Positions 23,783 to 31,261 of a DNA stretch of 41,948 nucleotides are shown here, in pieces. Position numbers and translations under genes: made by a program. A model generated the notes under the pieces. The model was given only the letters and a program-made list of their open reading frames with translations, searched no databases and had not been told where the DNA came from. The stretch spans positions 1 through 41,948 of the forward strand of contig JAFEGO010000047.1 in NCBI GenBank assembly GCA_018239845.1. The letters are read 5' to 3'. Source of the DNA: Verrucomicrobiota bacterium (lineage in GTDB: Bacteria; Verrucomicrobiota; Verrucomicrobiia; Opitutales; Opitutaceae). The number at the start of each line of letters is the position of its first letter. The first letter of the stretch is position 1.

Positions 23783-24433
23783 TCACTGAGTACTGCGGGT
23801 TTTGGCAATCTGAGCGAGCATTACGCCACGCTGAGCATCATAGTCTGGAAAGGTGTCGGTCTGATAGACATTGATTCCGCTACGTGTGAGATGGCAGACA
23901 AAAACATGGCCGCCGATATGAACTCGTTGGTCAAGGGGTTCTTTGGCTTGATACTCGCGCTGCGATACCATCATGGGACCGAAATCGCGTGGTAGCTCAA
24001 ATGACTTAGGTACGTCGGCGAATGGCTTTACACCGATTCCTTGAGGCAATCTTTCCGAGACGAAATTCCGATTGGAGCGATAAGCATAAACGCAGGCGGG
24101 ACTCCCGTCACGAGGTAACCCGAAGTGGTAGATCGTAGTCGTGAAATCTTTCGGGAGTTTTTCCCTGGAAGATTCCCACATGGCCTGTAAGGCCAGCGGA
24201 GTGTGATAGTCAAGGTGCGGTATGTCGTCCACCATCATGCCAGTATTTACTTGAACGAACCAGTCCGCCGTGAATGCGCCACTGCCTGTACCGCAAATAA
24301 CTCCGTTCAGATGCGGGACTAGATAGAACTTCGTGGTGAAAAGAAGCGGCATGCCGGATGCTCCAGCCACCGCGAGTGTATCCATCGCGAGAATAATTTC
24401 GTCATCGGTGCTGTAAAAAATGAGCGAGGACAT
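23783..24433 (-). CDS. stand-alone Ntn-hydrolase (proteasome-fold) protein
   Basis: The 216-residue protein starts Met-Ser-Ser-Leu-Ile and reads like a proteasome beta subunit. It has an N-terminal strand, DEIILAMDTLAV (aspartate where proteasomes have Asp17), TTKFYLVPHLNGVICGTGSGAFTADWF (lysine where Lys33 lies, then the glycine turn) and later the FDYDAQ-like terminal strand. If Met is removed, Ser2 could be the nucleophile. This differs from the usual Thr1, so activity is uncertain. It is not HslV, as length and sequence differ. It lies 2.5 kb from a CBASS operon that uses an E2-like enzyme. Function is unknown. Confidence 0.6.
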   Translation of the reverse strand: MSSLIFYSTDDEIILAMDTLAVAGASGMPLLFTTKFYLVPHLNGVICGTGSGAFTADWFVQVNTGMMVDDIPHLDYHTPLALQAMWESSREKLPKDFTTTIYHFGLPRDGSPACVYAYRSNRNFVSERLPQGIGVKPFADVPKSFELPRDFGPMMVSQREYQAKEPLDQRVHIGGHVFVCHLTRSGINVYQTDTFPDYDAQRGVMLAQIAKTRSTQ

Positions 24434-24460
24434 GCCAAAGGAAAGACCGGCGGAGTGAGC

Positions 24461-24976
24461 TTAGCCACGATGGAAGTGCAGTCCTTGAGCGTCCCGACAA
24501 AGTGCGAAGCCCCGAGACCGATACCATTCCGGGAGGCCAGGAAACCGAGCGTGGTCACGTTCAACTATGTTCCCCTCAATCTGAGAAATACCCTCGGACT
24601 CAGCGTGGGCCACCACTGCGGCGAGCAAAGCACTCCCAATGCCGCGCCGGCGGTAGGAGATGACAGACGGAGGAAGGTTTAGGAGCTTCCTCACCAAGGA
24701 TTGCAGCGGTGGAGATGGGATTAACCGGTCTTCGACCACCGTGAAATCCTGAATGCGTAATCTTTGGGGACGAACATGCGCGTACAAATAGGCGACGAGG
24801 AGAGGACCGTCTCGCACCTGAAAGACCCAAAAATCATGAGCCCGGGAGAACTTCACCCGGTAGAGCCGGCCGAAACGATCTTGGAGACGGCAAGAGCAAA
24901 GAGAGTTATCAAAGTATCCTTCAGGACGCTGAGATGGCGCTATTTGTGTTCTTCTCAAAGGGATAAATTGTAGCAT
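24461..24976 (-). CDS. GNAT-family N-acetyltransferase
   Basis: The 171-residue protein's C-terminal half has the acetyl-CoA binding motif A, YRRRGIGSALLAAVVAHAE, then the NIVERDH strand and the LPEWYRSRGFAL motif B typical of GNAT proteins. The N-terminal half includes RAHDFWVFQVRDG. ATG at 24976 is the only methionine before the conserved part; it overlaps the upstream PIN-like gene by 56 bp. It is probably the third gene of the XRE-ImmA operon. The substrate is unknown. Confidence 0.75.
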   Translation of the reverse strand: MLQFIPLRRTQIAPSQRPEGYFDNSLCSCRLQDRFGRLYRVKFSRAHDFWVFQVRDGPLLVAYLYAHVRPQRLRIQDFTVVEDRLIPSPPLQSLVRKLLNLPPSVISYRRRGIGSALLAAVVAHAESEGISQIEGNIVERDHARFPGLPEWYRSRGFALCRDAQGLHFHRG

Positions 24977-25388
24977 TACCGCGATCACCCCACCGCTGAT
25001 TAAGGGAAATCGCGTCATGTTCGGTAATCAGGCCGCTCTTCAACAGTATCTCAATCGGCCAATGAAAACTGGTCGAACCCTGCCGACGAATGAGCGGATG
25101 CGATGCCGGAATCTTCGCGGCGAGCAATTCAATTGAAACCTCGTGCATTCCGCAGCCACGTTGCCGGGCTGACGCCGCGATGGCGCTGATTTCGATTGAA
25201 TCAGTATAGTATACAGCCAAACGATCAGGACCGATGAACTCCGCCAACGAGCTGCTGCGTTCCTCCACCTTAGCAACAACCAAGCCGCTCGTGTGACAGA
25301 TCATCCCCGTGCGAAACCATCGGCTGAGCAGCCCCAAGGAGATGAACTCCCGGAGGTAGAAAGCGTCGATGAGGAGGCACGTTTTCAT
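24921..25388 (-). CDS. PIN-domain-like protein
   Basis: The 155-residue protein opens with TCLLIDAFYLREFISLGLL, matching the first strand and acidic residue of PIN-like nucleases. Later acidic positions occur in GPDRLAVYYTDSIEISA and in the C-terminal ITEHDAISLNQRWGD. It lies 7 bp downstream of the XRE-ImmA/IrrE gene. Pairs of an ImmA/IrrE protein with a small PIN-like protein are common in mobile DNA. Whether it is an active ribonuclease cannot be judged from sequence alone. Confidence 0.6.
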   Translation of the reverse strand: MKTCLLIDAFYLREFISLGLLSRWFRTGMICHTSGLVVAKVEERSSSLAEFIGPDRLAVYYTDSIEISAIAASARQRGCGMHEVSIELLAAKIPASHPLIRRQGSTSFHWPIEILLKSGLITEHDAISLNQRWGDRGNATIYPFEKNTNSAISAS

Positions 25389-25395
25389 GGACGAA

Positions 25396-26487
25396 TCAAA
25401 AGACTGTGGAGAGCTTTGGGGCAGACAGCCCGCCGATCTCCAGCATTTCCGTCGCGCGGCTTTCCGAGATCAATTGCTCGGCTTGGGCGCGACTGACCAA
25501 GGCAGCGAACCGTGCGTTGGGAGACGAAGTCTTGAAATTTTCATCCCCGGGCTCGCCATTTTTTATCCAACCGGCCTTTCCGGCATAGGCTGAAAAACGC
25601 TTGTAGGAAGCCTCGGTAATTAATTTCAGATCCTGGGCACGGTGCATTATCGCCCACATCGATGCACCGAAGCGCATCTTAAGTTGCATCAGTTCGTTTA
25701 GAGAGATTTTTGTTCGGCTCGTGCCAAAAGCCTCGGTGAATTGTTTTCGCGGAAGCAAGAACGCCCCCGCAAACCGCCATGCAGCCTTTTCATGATCGGC
25801 GTCGTTGGCGTGGGGTGAGAGCTTCAGGGTGACGTGACCGAGTTCGTGTGCCGTGGTCAGGCGCTGACGCGGAATATTGGTTTTGTTCCCTCGCGGCGTC
25901 GTGTTGAGTACCATCACTGGACCAACAGATGTGGTGGCTTGCATGCCGTCGATCTTAGCTTCGATTTCCGTGGAGAAGACTTTGATGCCTTTTTCCTCAA
26001 TCAAGTCGGTTAGCGAGGGGACGGGATCTTCGCCCAAGCCCCAATGATCCCGAAGCTTGCCCGCAAAGGCCTCGGCTTCTTCGGGCGAATTGATCACGGC
26101 TGAAGGCAAGGCACTGCGATCGAAATGACGGCTGGACGAGGTGATTTCCTCTAGTTCGTGATAGACTTCAAAAAAATCACTGGCTCGCGCAATCAAGCTC
26201 TTTTGCTCCTTGGCGGTGAACACCGCATCCTTGCGGAAACGTACATCCGACATCTCCATCGTGTAGGAGCGGAAAAACCAATCCGCCCCCACATTTAGCG
26301 CCTTACTCAGCCGGACCAAAGTATGCTCGTCCGGGAAATGCCGGCCGGCTTCGTAATTAGCCAGAGTGGAATAAGCGACGGATTTGCCCATGGCCTCCTC
26401 TAGTCCTCGCAAGGTAAGTTCGGCGCGCTCCCGGGCCAGCTTGAGGCGGCGCCGGAAGATATCGGCATCAAACGGGGATTGGTTCAT
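25396..26487 (-). CDS. XRE helix-turn-helix plus ImmA/IrrE metallopeptidase
   Basis: This 363-residue fusion has an N-terminal XRE domain (about 8-65: RRRLKLARERAELTLRGLEEAMG, then SYSTLANYEAG-like recognition) and an ImmA/IrrE domain. The zinc motif is TAHELGHVTLK, and a third-ligand region follows (EKAAWRFAGAFLLPRKQF). Such proteins act as repressors with a built-in protease or as protease regulators of mobile-element repressors. It is divergent from the CBASS operon, 509 bp away. Its upstream region has a 10-bp inverted repeat that may be its own operator. Confidence 0.85.
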   Translation of the reverse strand: MNQSPFDADIFRRRLKLARERAELTLRGLEEAMGKSVAYSTLANYEAGRHFPDEHTLVRLSKALNVGADWFFRSYTMEMSDVRFRKDAVFTAKEQKSLIARASDFFEVYHELEEITSSSRHFDRSALPSAVINSPEEAEAFAGKLRDHWGLGEDPVPSLTDLIEEKGIKVFSTEIEAKIDGMQATTSVGPVMVLNTTPRGNKTNIPRQRLTTAHELGHVTLKLSPHANDADHEKAAWRFAGAFLLPRKQFTEAFGTSRTKISLNELMQLKMRFGASMWAIMHRAQDLKLITEASYKRFSAYAGKAGWIKNGEPGDENFKTSSPNARFAALVSRAQAEQLISESRATEMLEIGGLSAPKLSTVF

Positions 26488-26498
26488 GCACTGCTACT

Positions 26499-26536
26499 CC
26501 AAAACAAAAACCTATTGACGGCAAGATTTGTTTTGG
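26499..26536 (-). promoter_or_regulatory. inverted-repeat operator upstream of XRE-ImmA gene
   Basis: CCAAAACAAA (26499-26508) and TTTGTTTTGG (26527-26536) form a perfect 10-bp inverted repeat with 18 bp between arms, beginning 12 bp upstream of the ATG. It is probably bound by the XRE protein itself. This is inference. Confidence 0.5.
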
Positions 26537-26559
26537 GCATGTTCTTGATCGTTCTTTCA

Positions 26560-26802
26560 TCAGCAAAAAAAACGCCACCGGTTCGAAGCCGGTGGCGCGT
26601 CTTCGAAACCAAAGCCCCCGCGAGGAGACAATGGCCGGAAGACTGGATCTGAAGTAGCATGAGGATCCTGTCGATTTATCCGGTCCGGAGTCAAGCGCGG
26701 CCAGCGTGCGCGGGGCGGCTGCTGAGCGAATAACTCCACTACAACCCCATTATCCGTCGACAGCTCCGGCTTAGGGCCGCGGCGGATGAGGGCGTTGGGC
26801 AT
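26560..26802 (-). CDS. possible small protein ending in the terminator
   Basis: An 80-codon frame starts MPNALIRRGPKPEL and continues with VVVELFAQQPPRARWP. Its last codons run through the terminator hairpin and the stop lies just beyond it. The terminator suggests a minus-strand transcript here, which may encode this protein or be a small RNA. No family is recognised and the composition is only weakly protein-like. Confidence 0.25.
   Translation of the reverse strand: MPNALIRRGPKPELSTDNGVVVELFAQQPPRARWPRLTPDRINRQDPHATSDPVFRPLSPRGGFGFEDAPPASNRWRFFC
26565..26597 (-). terminator. strong minus-strand terminator in CBASS upstream region
   Basis: A perfect 9-bp stem (CGCCACCGG with CCGGTGGCG) is followed on the minus strand by eight T residues. 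It stops minus-strand transcription arriving from 26.6-27 kb, which implies that something is transcribed from that strand there. Confidence 0.8.
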
Positions 26803-26996
26803 TTGACCATGTCTTACCGTAAGAGTTCGGCGTCTTTCGGCGCCTCTGCCATGTCCGGCCGTTGTGCTCGGACTTTTGTTGCACGGAGTATCCCGGTGAT
26901 CGGGATTTCCGTTTTCTCAACCTCGATTTCCCAATTTCCGGGAGCGCCTGCGGGCCTCTTGGTTCGTGCCCTGCGTTTGCACTCGGAGGGACTGTC

Positions 26997-28241
26997 ATGA
27001 GCCAGCTGGTCGCAAATGAATCCCTTCAGGAACTCAGCCGCCGTCAGCGCGCAGTTACCGGGTTGCTCGAACTCATCGCGCGAACGTGCGACCTGACACC
27101 CGAGCAGCAGGCCGACATCCGCCGCCATTACACAGAGAAGATCGAACACCTGAAAAAATGCACCTGGTTGCAACCATACGATCTTTTGCTGGAGCCGCAG
27201 GGTTCCGTTTCCTACGACGTCACCGTGCGTCCAATTGAGCGCAAGCACAGCGAGCACGACGTCGACCTCCTACTGACCGTGAAGGCTCATGCGAGCGCTT
27301 TCCGGCCGGACGAGCTGCATCGCGAGATCGGAAATCAACTGCGACTGGCATATCGCGACATCATGTCGCCAATTCGGTACGGCTGGCAGCTCGACTACGC
27401 CGAGAGCGAGCGCTTCCACTTCGACATCATTGCCGCGATTCCGTACATGCACAAAGGCCAGTTCATGGTCGCGGTGACCGATTGGAAGAACTCCGACTGG
27501 AAACCCTCGAACCCGATGGGGTTTCGGGACGGCGTTCTGCATGCGGCGGCCCAGCTGCCGTTGCTTAGCGTGCCCGAGGAGTTTTCGTTGCGGGAGGGGC
27601 ACATCCCCATGGTCAATGCTAGGGAAGTGGTCGTCGTGCCCTTGCCGGAGAACACACCGATGAAAATGCCGCTGCAGCGCGGCATCCAGCTGACCAAGCG
27701 TTTTCGCGAAGTATGGTTCGCCCGCCGCCGCGCCCTGACGCGCAAAACACCGTCAATCATTTTGACCACCATCCTGTGGCAGGCGTACGAGCGCTATGTG
27801 ATCGGGCGCACCTTCTCCTCGATTCTTGAGGTCTTGCAGACTCTCGCGGATCACTTGGATGACTCGACCATTCTGCGGCTGGAATATGATGTCCGCGGCA
27901 AGCTTAAGTATGTCCTCCCAAACCCGACGGTGGCGGATGAAAATCTAGTCGAGCGCTGGAACGGCCCTGAGCGCGCCCATGAGGCAACGGAGTACTACCA
28001 ATGGGTAAAAGACTATCAGGCGTTTGTGCGCTCCCTCGCGAAAACGCAGGGGCTCAATTACCTCCAGCCGCTACTGGGTGAGGCCCTCGGCCGCGAGCTT
28101 GTCGACCCGGTCTTCCGAAGCATGACAGAGGCCGTTCGGTCAACTCCCACCCGTGGTACGCTTGGGTACACGACGGCCCTTGGACTTACTTCGGCCAGCG
28201 CTATGGCTGTTCCGCGCCATACCTACGACGGACACCTATGA
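26997..28241 (+). CDS. CBASS CD-NTase (cGAS/DncV-like nucleotidyltransferase)
   Basis: The 414-residue protein has the nucleotidyltransferase signature GS (69-70) followed by Asp88 and Asp90 in EHDVDLLL, and a third acidic strand in HFDIIAAIP (Asp143). The C-terminal helical OAS-like domain extends past 300. A GGAGGG ribosome site lies 7 bp before the ATG. CD-NTases make cyclic oligonucleotides when phage infection is sensed, activating a downstream effector, here the CapV phospholipase. The product is unknown. Its C-terminus reads TYDGHL; in E2-type CBASS the enzyme's own C-terminus is a conjugation substrate. It overlaps the E2 gene by 4 bp. Confidence 0.92.
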   Translation: MSQLVANESLQELSRRQRAVTGLLELIARTCDLTPEQQADIRRHYTEKIEHLKKCTWLQPYDLLLEPQGSVSYDVTVRPIERKHSEHDVDLLLTVKAHASAFRPDELHREIGNQLRLAYRDIMSPIRYGWQLDYAESERFHFDIIAAIPYMHKGQFMVAVTDWKNSDWKPSNPMGFRDGVLHAAAQLPLLSVPEEFSLREGHIPMVNAREVVVVPLPENTPMKMPLQRGIQLTKRFREVWFARRRALTRKTPSIILTTILWQAYERYVIGRTFSSILEVLQTLADHLDDSTILRLEYDVRGKLKYVLPNPTVADENLVERWNGPERAHEATEYYQWVKDYQAFVRSLAKTQGLNYLQPLLGEALGRELVDPVFRSMTEAVRSTPTRGTLGYTTALGLTSASAMAVPRHTYDGHL

Positions 28242-28693
28242 TGAAAGCCAAGTCACTGCCGCTGGTCGTCCAGTTGATGCTCCTCCGGAAACACATTCCG
28301 GAGGGGCGAGGCCAGATCGGGGCGAGCCGGAAGGGCCGACAACTGCGCTGGTTTCAGGCGATTCGTCCCCACGTGCTCGGTGCGGTCTATCAGATTGAGC
28401 TGCAGTACGCGGAGGGCCACCGGCCGCTGGTTTTGGTCATTTCGCCCGACCTCCAGGCCTTGGCGGGAAAACGCAAGCTGCCGCATACTTTCCGTGAGGT
28501 AAACGGAAAGCCCTCCCTTTGCCTTTGGTTCCGGGGGGACTGGGATTTTTCGCAGCCGGTGGCGACGACCGTCATCCCGTGGGCCGCGGAATGGTTCTGG
28601 TTCTTCGAGCATTGGCTCGTCACGGGCGAATGGTTGGGCGGTGGACGCCATGACACGCCCATCACTCCTCCCGAACAATCTGTCGCGATCTAA
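28238..28693 (+). CDS. CBASS E2-like ubiquitin-conjugating protein (short type II)
   Basis: This 151-residue protein has the CBASS E2-like fold signature. The candidate catalytic Cys95 lies in GKPSLCLWF, followed by the conserved motif VIPWAAEWFWFFEHWLVTGEW and a GGGRH tail. No E1 is encoded next to it, so this is the E2-only, 'short' type II layout. In such systems the E2 links the CD-NTase C-terminus to a target or to itself, priming signalling. It overlaps the CD-NTase by 4 bp; the start could be either ATG at 28238 or 28241. Confidence 0.85.
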   Translation: MMKAKSLPLVVQLMLLRKHIPEGRGQIGASRKGRQLRWFQAIRPHVLGAVYQIELQYAEGHRPLVLVISPDLQALAGKRKLPHTFREVNGKPSLCLWFRGDWDFSQPVATTVIPWAAEWFWFFEHWLVTGEWLGGGRHDTPITPPEQSVAI

Positions 28694-28697
28694 TCTT

Positions 28698-29078
28698 ATG
28701 ATTCCACTTCACTCTTTGCGCGTTGGGGACTTACTGCGTCGACCAAAGGGTCTCTTCACCCAGCACGTCGGCCTCTACGCCGGCAACGGTTATGTCTTCG
28801 ACAACGCACCGCAGCGAGGCCAAGGCCTCGTGTCTTTTTCCGAATTTTCCCAAGGCCACCCGGTTTGGGCTGAGCGAACATCACTGCCGCCCGAGGTGGC
28901 TGTGATGCGTTTGCGGGCACGACTAGCCAAGCCTCAACCCTACGCTTTGTTCACGAACAACTGTGAGCATGCTGCGTTTGAAGTTCTGCAGGGCAAGCCG
29001 TCCAGCCCTCAGCTCGCTGCAGCGCTCGGTGGTATTGCCCTCGGCTTGATGATAACCTTGTTGTTGTCCGAGACATGA
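28698..29078 (+). CDS. LRAT/HRASLS-like papain-fold protein with C-terminal membrane helix
   Basis: The 126-residue protein has His23 in QHVGLYAGNGYV and the catalytic Cys89 in NNCEHAAFEVLQG. NCEH is the signature of LRAT/HRAS-like permuted papain folds, which act as thiol acyltransferases, phospholipases or peptidases. A hydrophobic helix follows (about 106-123, GGIALGLMITLLL), so it is probably anchored in the inner membrane with the enzyme facing the cytoplasm. It overlaps CapV by 4 bp and follows E2 by 4 bp, so it belongs to the CBASS operon. This class is not a standard CBASS component. It could trim a conjugate or assist the phospholipase. Confidence 0.75.
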   Translation: MIPLHSLRVGDLLRRPKGLFTQHVGLYAGNGYVFDNAPQRGQGLVSFSEFSQGHPVWAERTSLPPEVAVMRLRARLAKPQPYALFTNNCEHAAFEVLQGKPSSPQLAAALGGIALGLMITLLLSET

Positions 29079-30247
29079 AGTTGGAGCCACATCTCGTGAA
29101 TCCTCAACCTGCAGTTGCTGATCCGACCCAGCCGTTTCGCATCCTTGCTCTCGATGGTGGCGGGATGCGGGGTTACTACACGGCCCGTCTCCTCGCGCGG
29201 TTGCAGGCCCATTTTGAAACGAACCGTGGTTCCGGGCCGCTGGATCTCGGTCGTGGATTCGATCTTATCGCAGGCACGAGCACCGGGGGGATATTGGGTT
29301 GCGGAATTGCCTTAGGCTGCAGACCGGAGGCCATCGCGGACTTATATTTCGCAGAGGGTTCAAAAATCTTCCGCACCCGATTCCCGAAGCTCGGTTTGAA
29401 CCTCAATCTCCTAGCATGGGTCCTTAAGCATTGGAAGAAGCCCACGGCCTCGGCGGAAGCGCTCAAAGCGGCCTTGGAACCCGTGTTCGGCAACGTGACA
29501 CTCAGTAAGCTTTGGCAGGAGCGGAACGTGGCGCTCGTGCTGCCGTCGATTAGCGTGGAGTCGTACGGGCCGAAAGTCTTCAAGACACCTCACGCGCCGC
29601 GCTTCACGCATGACCGAGAACTGAAGCTCGTGGATGTCTGCCTTGCTACCGGTGCGGCGCCACTCTTTTTCCCTCTGCACCCCATCGGCAGCAAGGAACA
29701 TTACAATCGGGAAGACCATTTCGTTGACGGCGGACTCTGGGCCAACAATCCCGCGCTCGTCGGGCTGATCGAAGCGATGGAGATGCAGCAGACGGCGGGT
29801 ACGAGACGGCCAATCCAGATCTTTTCCTTCGGCACCTGTGGCGGAATCGTCGACCAAAGCCATTTACGTGCGAACCCAGAAGGCGGACTACAGACTTGGA
29901 ACTTCGGCAAGGACGTCACGGAGTTGGCCGTCTCCAGCTCGGCCAAGGGCATGGATTTCATGACGAGGCTGTTGGCGAAGGCATTGAGTGACACGGGCTG
30001 GCGCGTGACCTATGAGAGAATCCCTGATCCCGAAATGACCTCCGATCAGCAGATGGCGCTCGGGTTGGATAAAGCCGATCCGGCTGCATTTGAAATCATG
30101 GATCGGTTGGCGGCTGCGAATGAGAGCAGAATACTGAGCGCGATCCAATCCCACAACCCCGCTTATGCCTATCTCGCAGAATTATTTTACGCTCTTCCGC
30201 TTCACCAGGCTACTGAAGATCGAAAAGAGGACTCGGTTGGAGCATGA
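29075..30247 (+). CDS. capV: CapV-type patatin-like phospholipase, CBASS effector
   Basis: The 390-residue patatin has the oxyanion loop DGGGMRG (27-33), the nucleophile Ser69 in GTSTG, and the catalytic Asp218 in FVDGGLWANNP. CapV proteins bind the cyclic nucleotide made by the CD-NTase and hydrolyse membrane phospholipids, killing the infected cell. No membrane anchor is present. ATG overlaps the LRAT-like stop (ATGA). All catalytic residues are intact. A long hairpin lies about 125 bp beyond its stop. Confidence 0.93.
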   Translation: MKLEPHLVNPQPAVADPTQPFRILALDGGGMRGYYTARLLARLQAHFETNRGSGPLDLGRGFDLIAGTSTGGILGCGIALGCRPEAIADLYFAEGSKIFRTRFPKLGLNLNLLAWVLKHWKKPTASAEALKAALEPVFGNVTLSKLWQERNVALVLPSISVESYGPKVFKTPHAPRFTHDRELKLVDVCLATGAAPLFFPLHPIGSKEHYNREDHFVDGGLWANNPALVGLIEAMEMQQTAGTRRPIQIFSFGTCGGIVDQSHLRANPEGGLQTWNFGKDVTELAVSSSAKGMDFMTRLLAKALSDTGWRVTYERIPDPEMTSDQQMALGLDKADPAAFEIMDRLAAANESRILSAIQSHNPAYAYLAELFYALPLHQATEDRKEDSVGA

Positions 30248-30371
30248 GCCGAATGCGAAATGGCGCTCTTGATTCCGTTCGCTGAGTATTGATACGCAGT
30301 CGAAATCCTAGGCACACTGATGATGAGAGGGCAGGCTGTTGTTCAGACGAAAAACGTATCGGAAGTAAGAA

Positions 30372-30411
30372 GGGCAAGATATGTGCAAGGTGAACCTTGC
30401 ACGTCTTGCCC
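30372..30411 (+). other. two-step hairpin downstream of CapV
   Basis: Arms GTGCAAGG/CCTTGCAC form an 8-bp stem around TGAA, extended after short internal loops by GGGCAAG/CTTGCCC. No poly-T tail follows, so it is a structural hairpin rather than a standard intrinsic terminator. Confidence 0.6.
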
Positions 30412-30475
30412 GGCTTTTGGCCGGGATAGCTTACCGCCATCACCACCCTCCGTCCTCTTTGTCTTTCTTCTATTA

Positions 30476-30587
30476 CCGGACACCTCGGACGGCGTTTCAG
30501 GACTCCCTAATGCACATGGTATGGATCTGGTGCGAAAGCGACCTCGCATGTATTCAGGAGTTGAAAACATCCGTCCGAGGTGTCCGG
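30476..30587. repeat. palindromic repeat, short copy D (112 bp)
   Basis: CCGGACACCTCGGACGG (30476-30492) and CCGTCCGAGGTGTCCGG (30571-30587) are a perfect 17-bp inverted repeat. Inner arms TTTCAGGACTCC and GGAGTTGAAAA continue the pairing. It is the cleanest single unit of the family, placed 33 bp before the start of the next gene. Confidence 0.85.
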
Positions 30588-30620
30588 AATCTCCATCTGC
30601 CATCCGTTTTCCGTAATCTC

Positions 30621-31256
30621 ATGCAACCTGTCCCCAAGCTCAGCGAAGCCAAACGCCAACGGGCCCTCGATTATGTGAACTCGCTCAACGGCCGTGGTTA
30701 CTTGAAATCCTTCGGGCAGAAAATTGGAGTCACGAGCACCTACCTGTCATCGCTGCGGACTGGAGCGAAACCTATGACCGCAAGTCTGGCGGCAAAGGTT
30801 TTGGCCCAGATTCCGACATCATGGCAAAAACCTGTTCCACGTCCCGTGCGTGACATTTCGACTTACCCGATTCCGTCACCAACGGAGTTAGACGCCATGT
30901 TTGGCTGCAATGTCGGCGATTGTCGTATCGACGGCTTCTCATGGGCAGCCATGTGGCGCGAGTGGTATCGTTGGATGGATTTCCATTTTCCGCAATTTGC
31001 CGCGGCTACCGTCGCAATTATCGGCGGGAAGACCGTGTGTGGCACAGCCAGAGACTCGGTCACGGTAGAGATTCTCTACGAGGAGACACACCGAGGGAAG
31101 CGCCGGCATTGCGTGTGGACACTAGGCATAGAGGGCTGCGGTGACTTTCAGAAACATCTGGGACGAAGCCGTTGGAATACGCCGCCGCGTAGGGAATTGC
31201 CTGCCGCACGCCTGCCACTTTTGCCGTCGATAGTCCCGGCCGCGCCCGGGAATTGA
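30621..31256 (+). CDS. HTH-like protein framed by repeats D and E
   Basis: The 211-residue protein from ATG 30621 starts MQPVPKLSEAKRQRAL. Its first 70 residues (LNGRGYLKSFGQKIGVTSTYLSSLRTG, then LAAKVLAQIP) resemble an XRE-type helix-turn-helix. The remainder (FSWAAMWREWYRWMDFHFPQF, VEILYEETHRGKRRHCVW) is not recognised. An upstream extension would run through repeat D and is rejected. It lies alone between repeat D and the half-copy E, five bases after its stop, like a single-gene cassette. Confidence 0.55.
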   Translation: MQPVPKLSEAKRQRALDYVNSLNGRGYLKSFGQKIGVTSTYLSSLRTGAKPMTASLAAKVLAQIPTSWQKPVPRPVRDISTYPIPSPTELDAMFGCNVGDCRIDGFSWAAMWREWYRWMDFHFPQFAAATVAIIGGKTVCGTARDSVTVEILYEETHRGKRRHCVWTLGIEGCGDFQKHLGRSRWNTPPRRELPAARLPLLPSIVPAAPGN

Positions 31257-31261
31257 AATCA

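Larger units (their letters stand above)
30248..30620. other. non-coding region after CBASS with hairpin and repeat D
   Basis: No gene is seen in this 373-bp stretch. At 30372-30411 a two-step palindrome (GGGCAAGA and GTGCAAGG pairing with CCTTGCAC and CTTGCCC) could act as the operon terminator or as a small structured RNA. Repeat copy D occupies 30476-30587. The rest is unremarkable. Confidence 0.6.

Noticed and set aside
26803..27000. 65-codon plus-strand frame upstream of the CD-NTase
   Set aside because: No Shine-Dalgarno sequence and no recognisable features; the CD-NTase itself has a strong ribosome site at 26984-26990.
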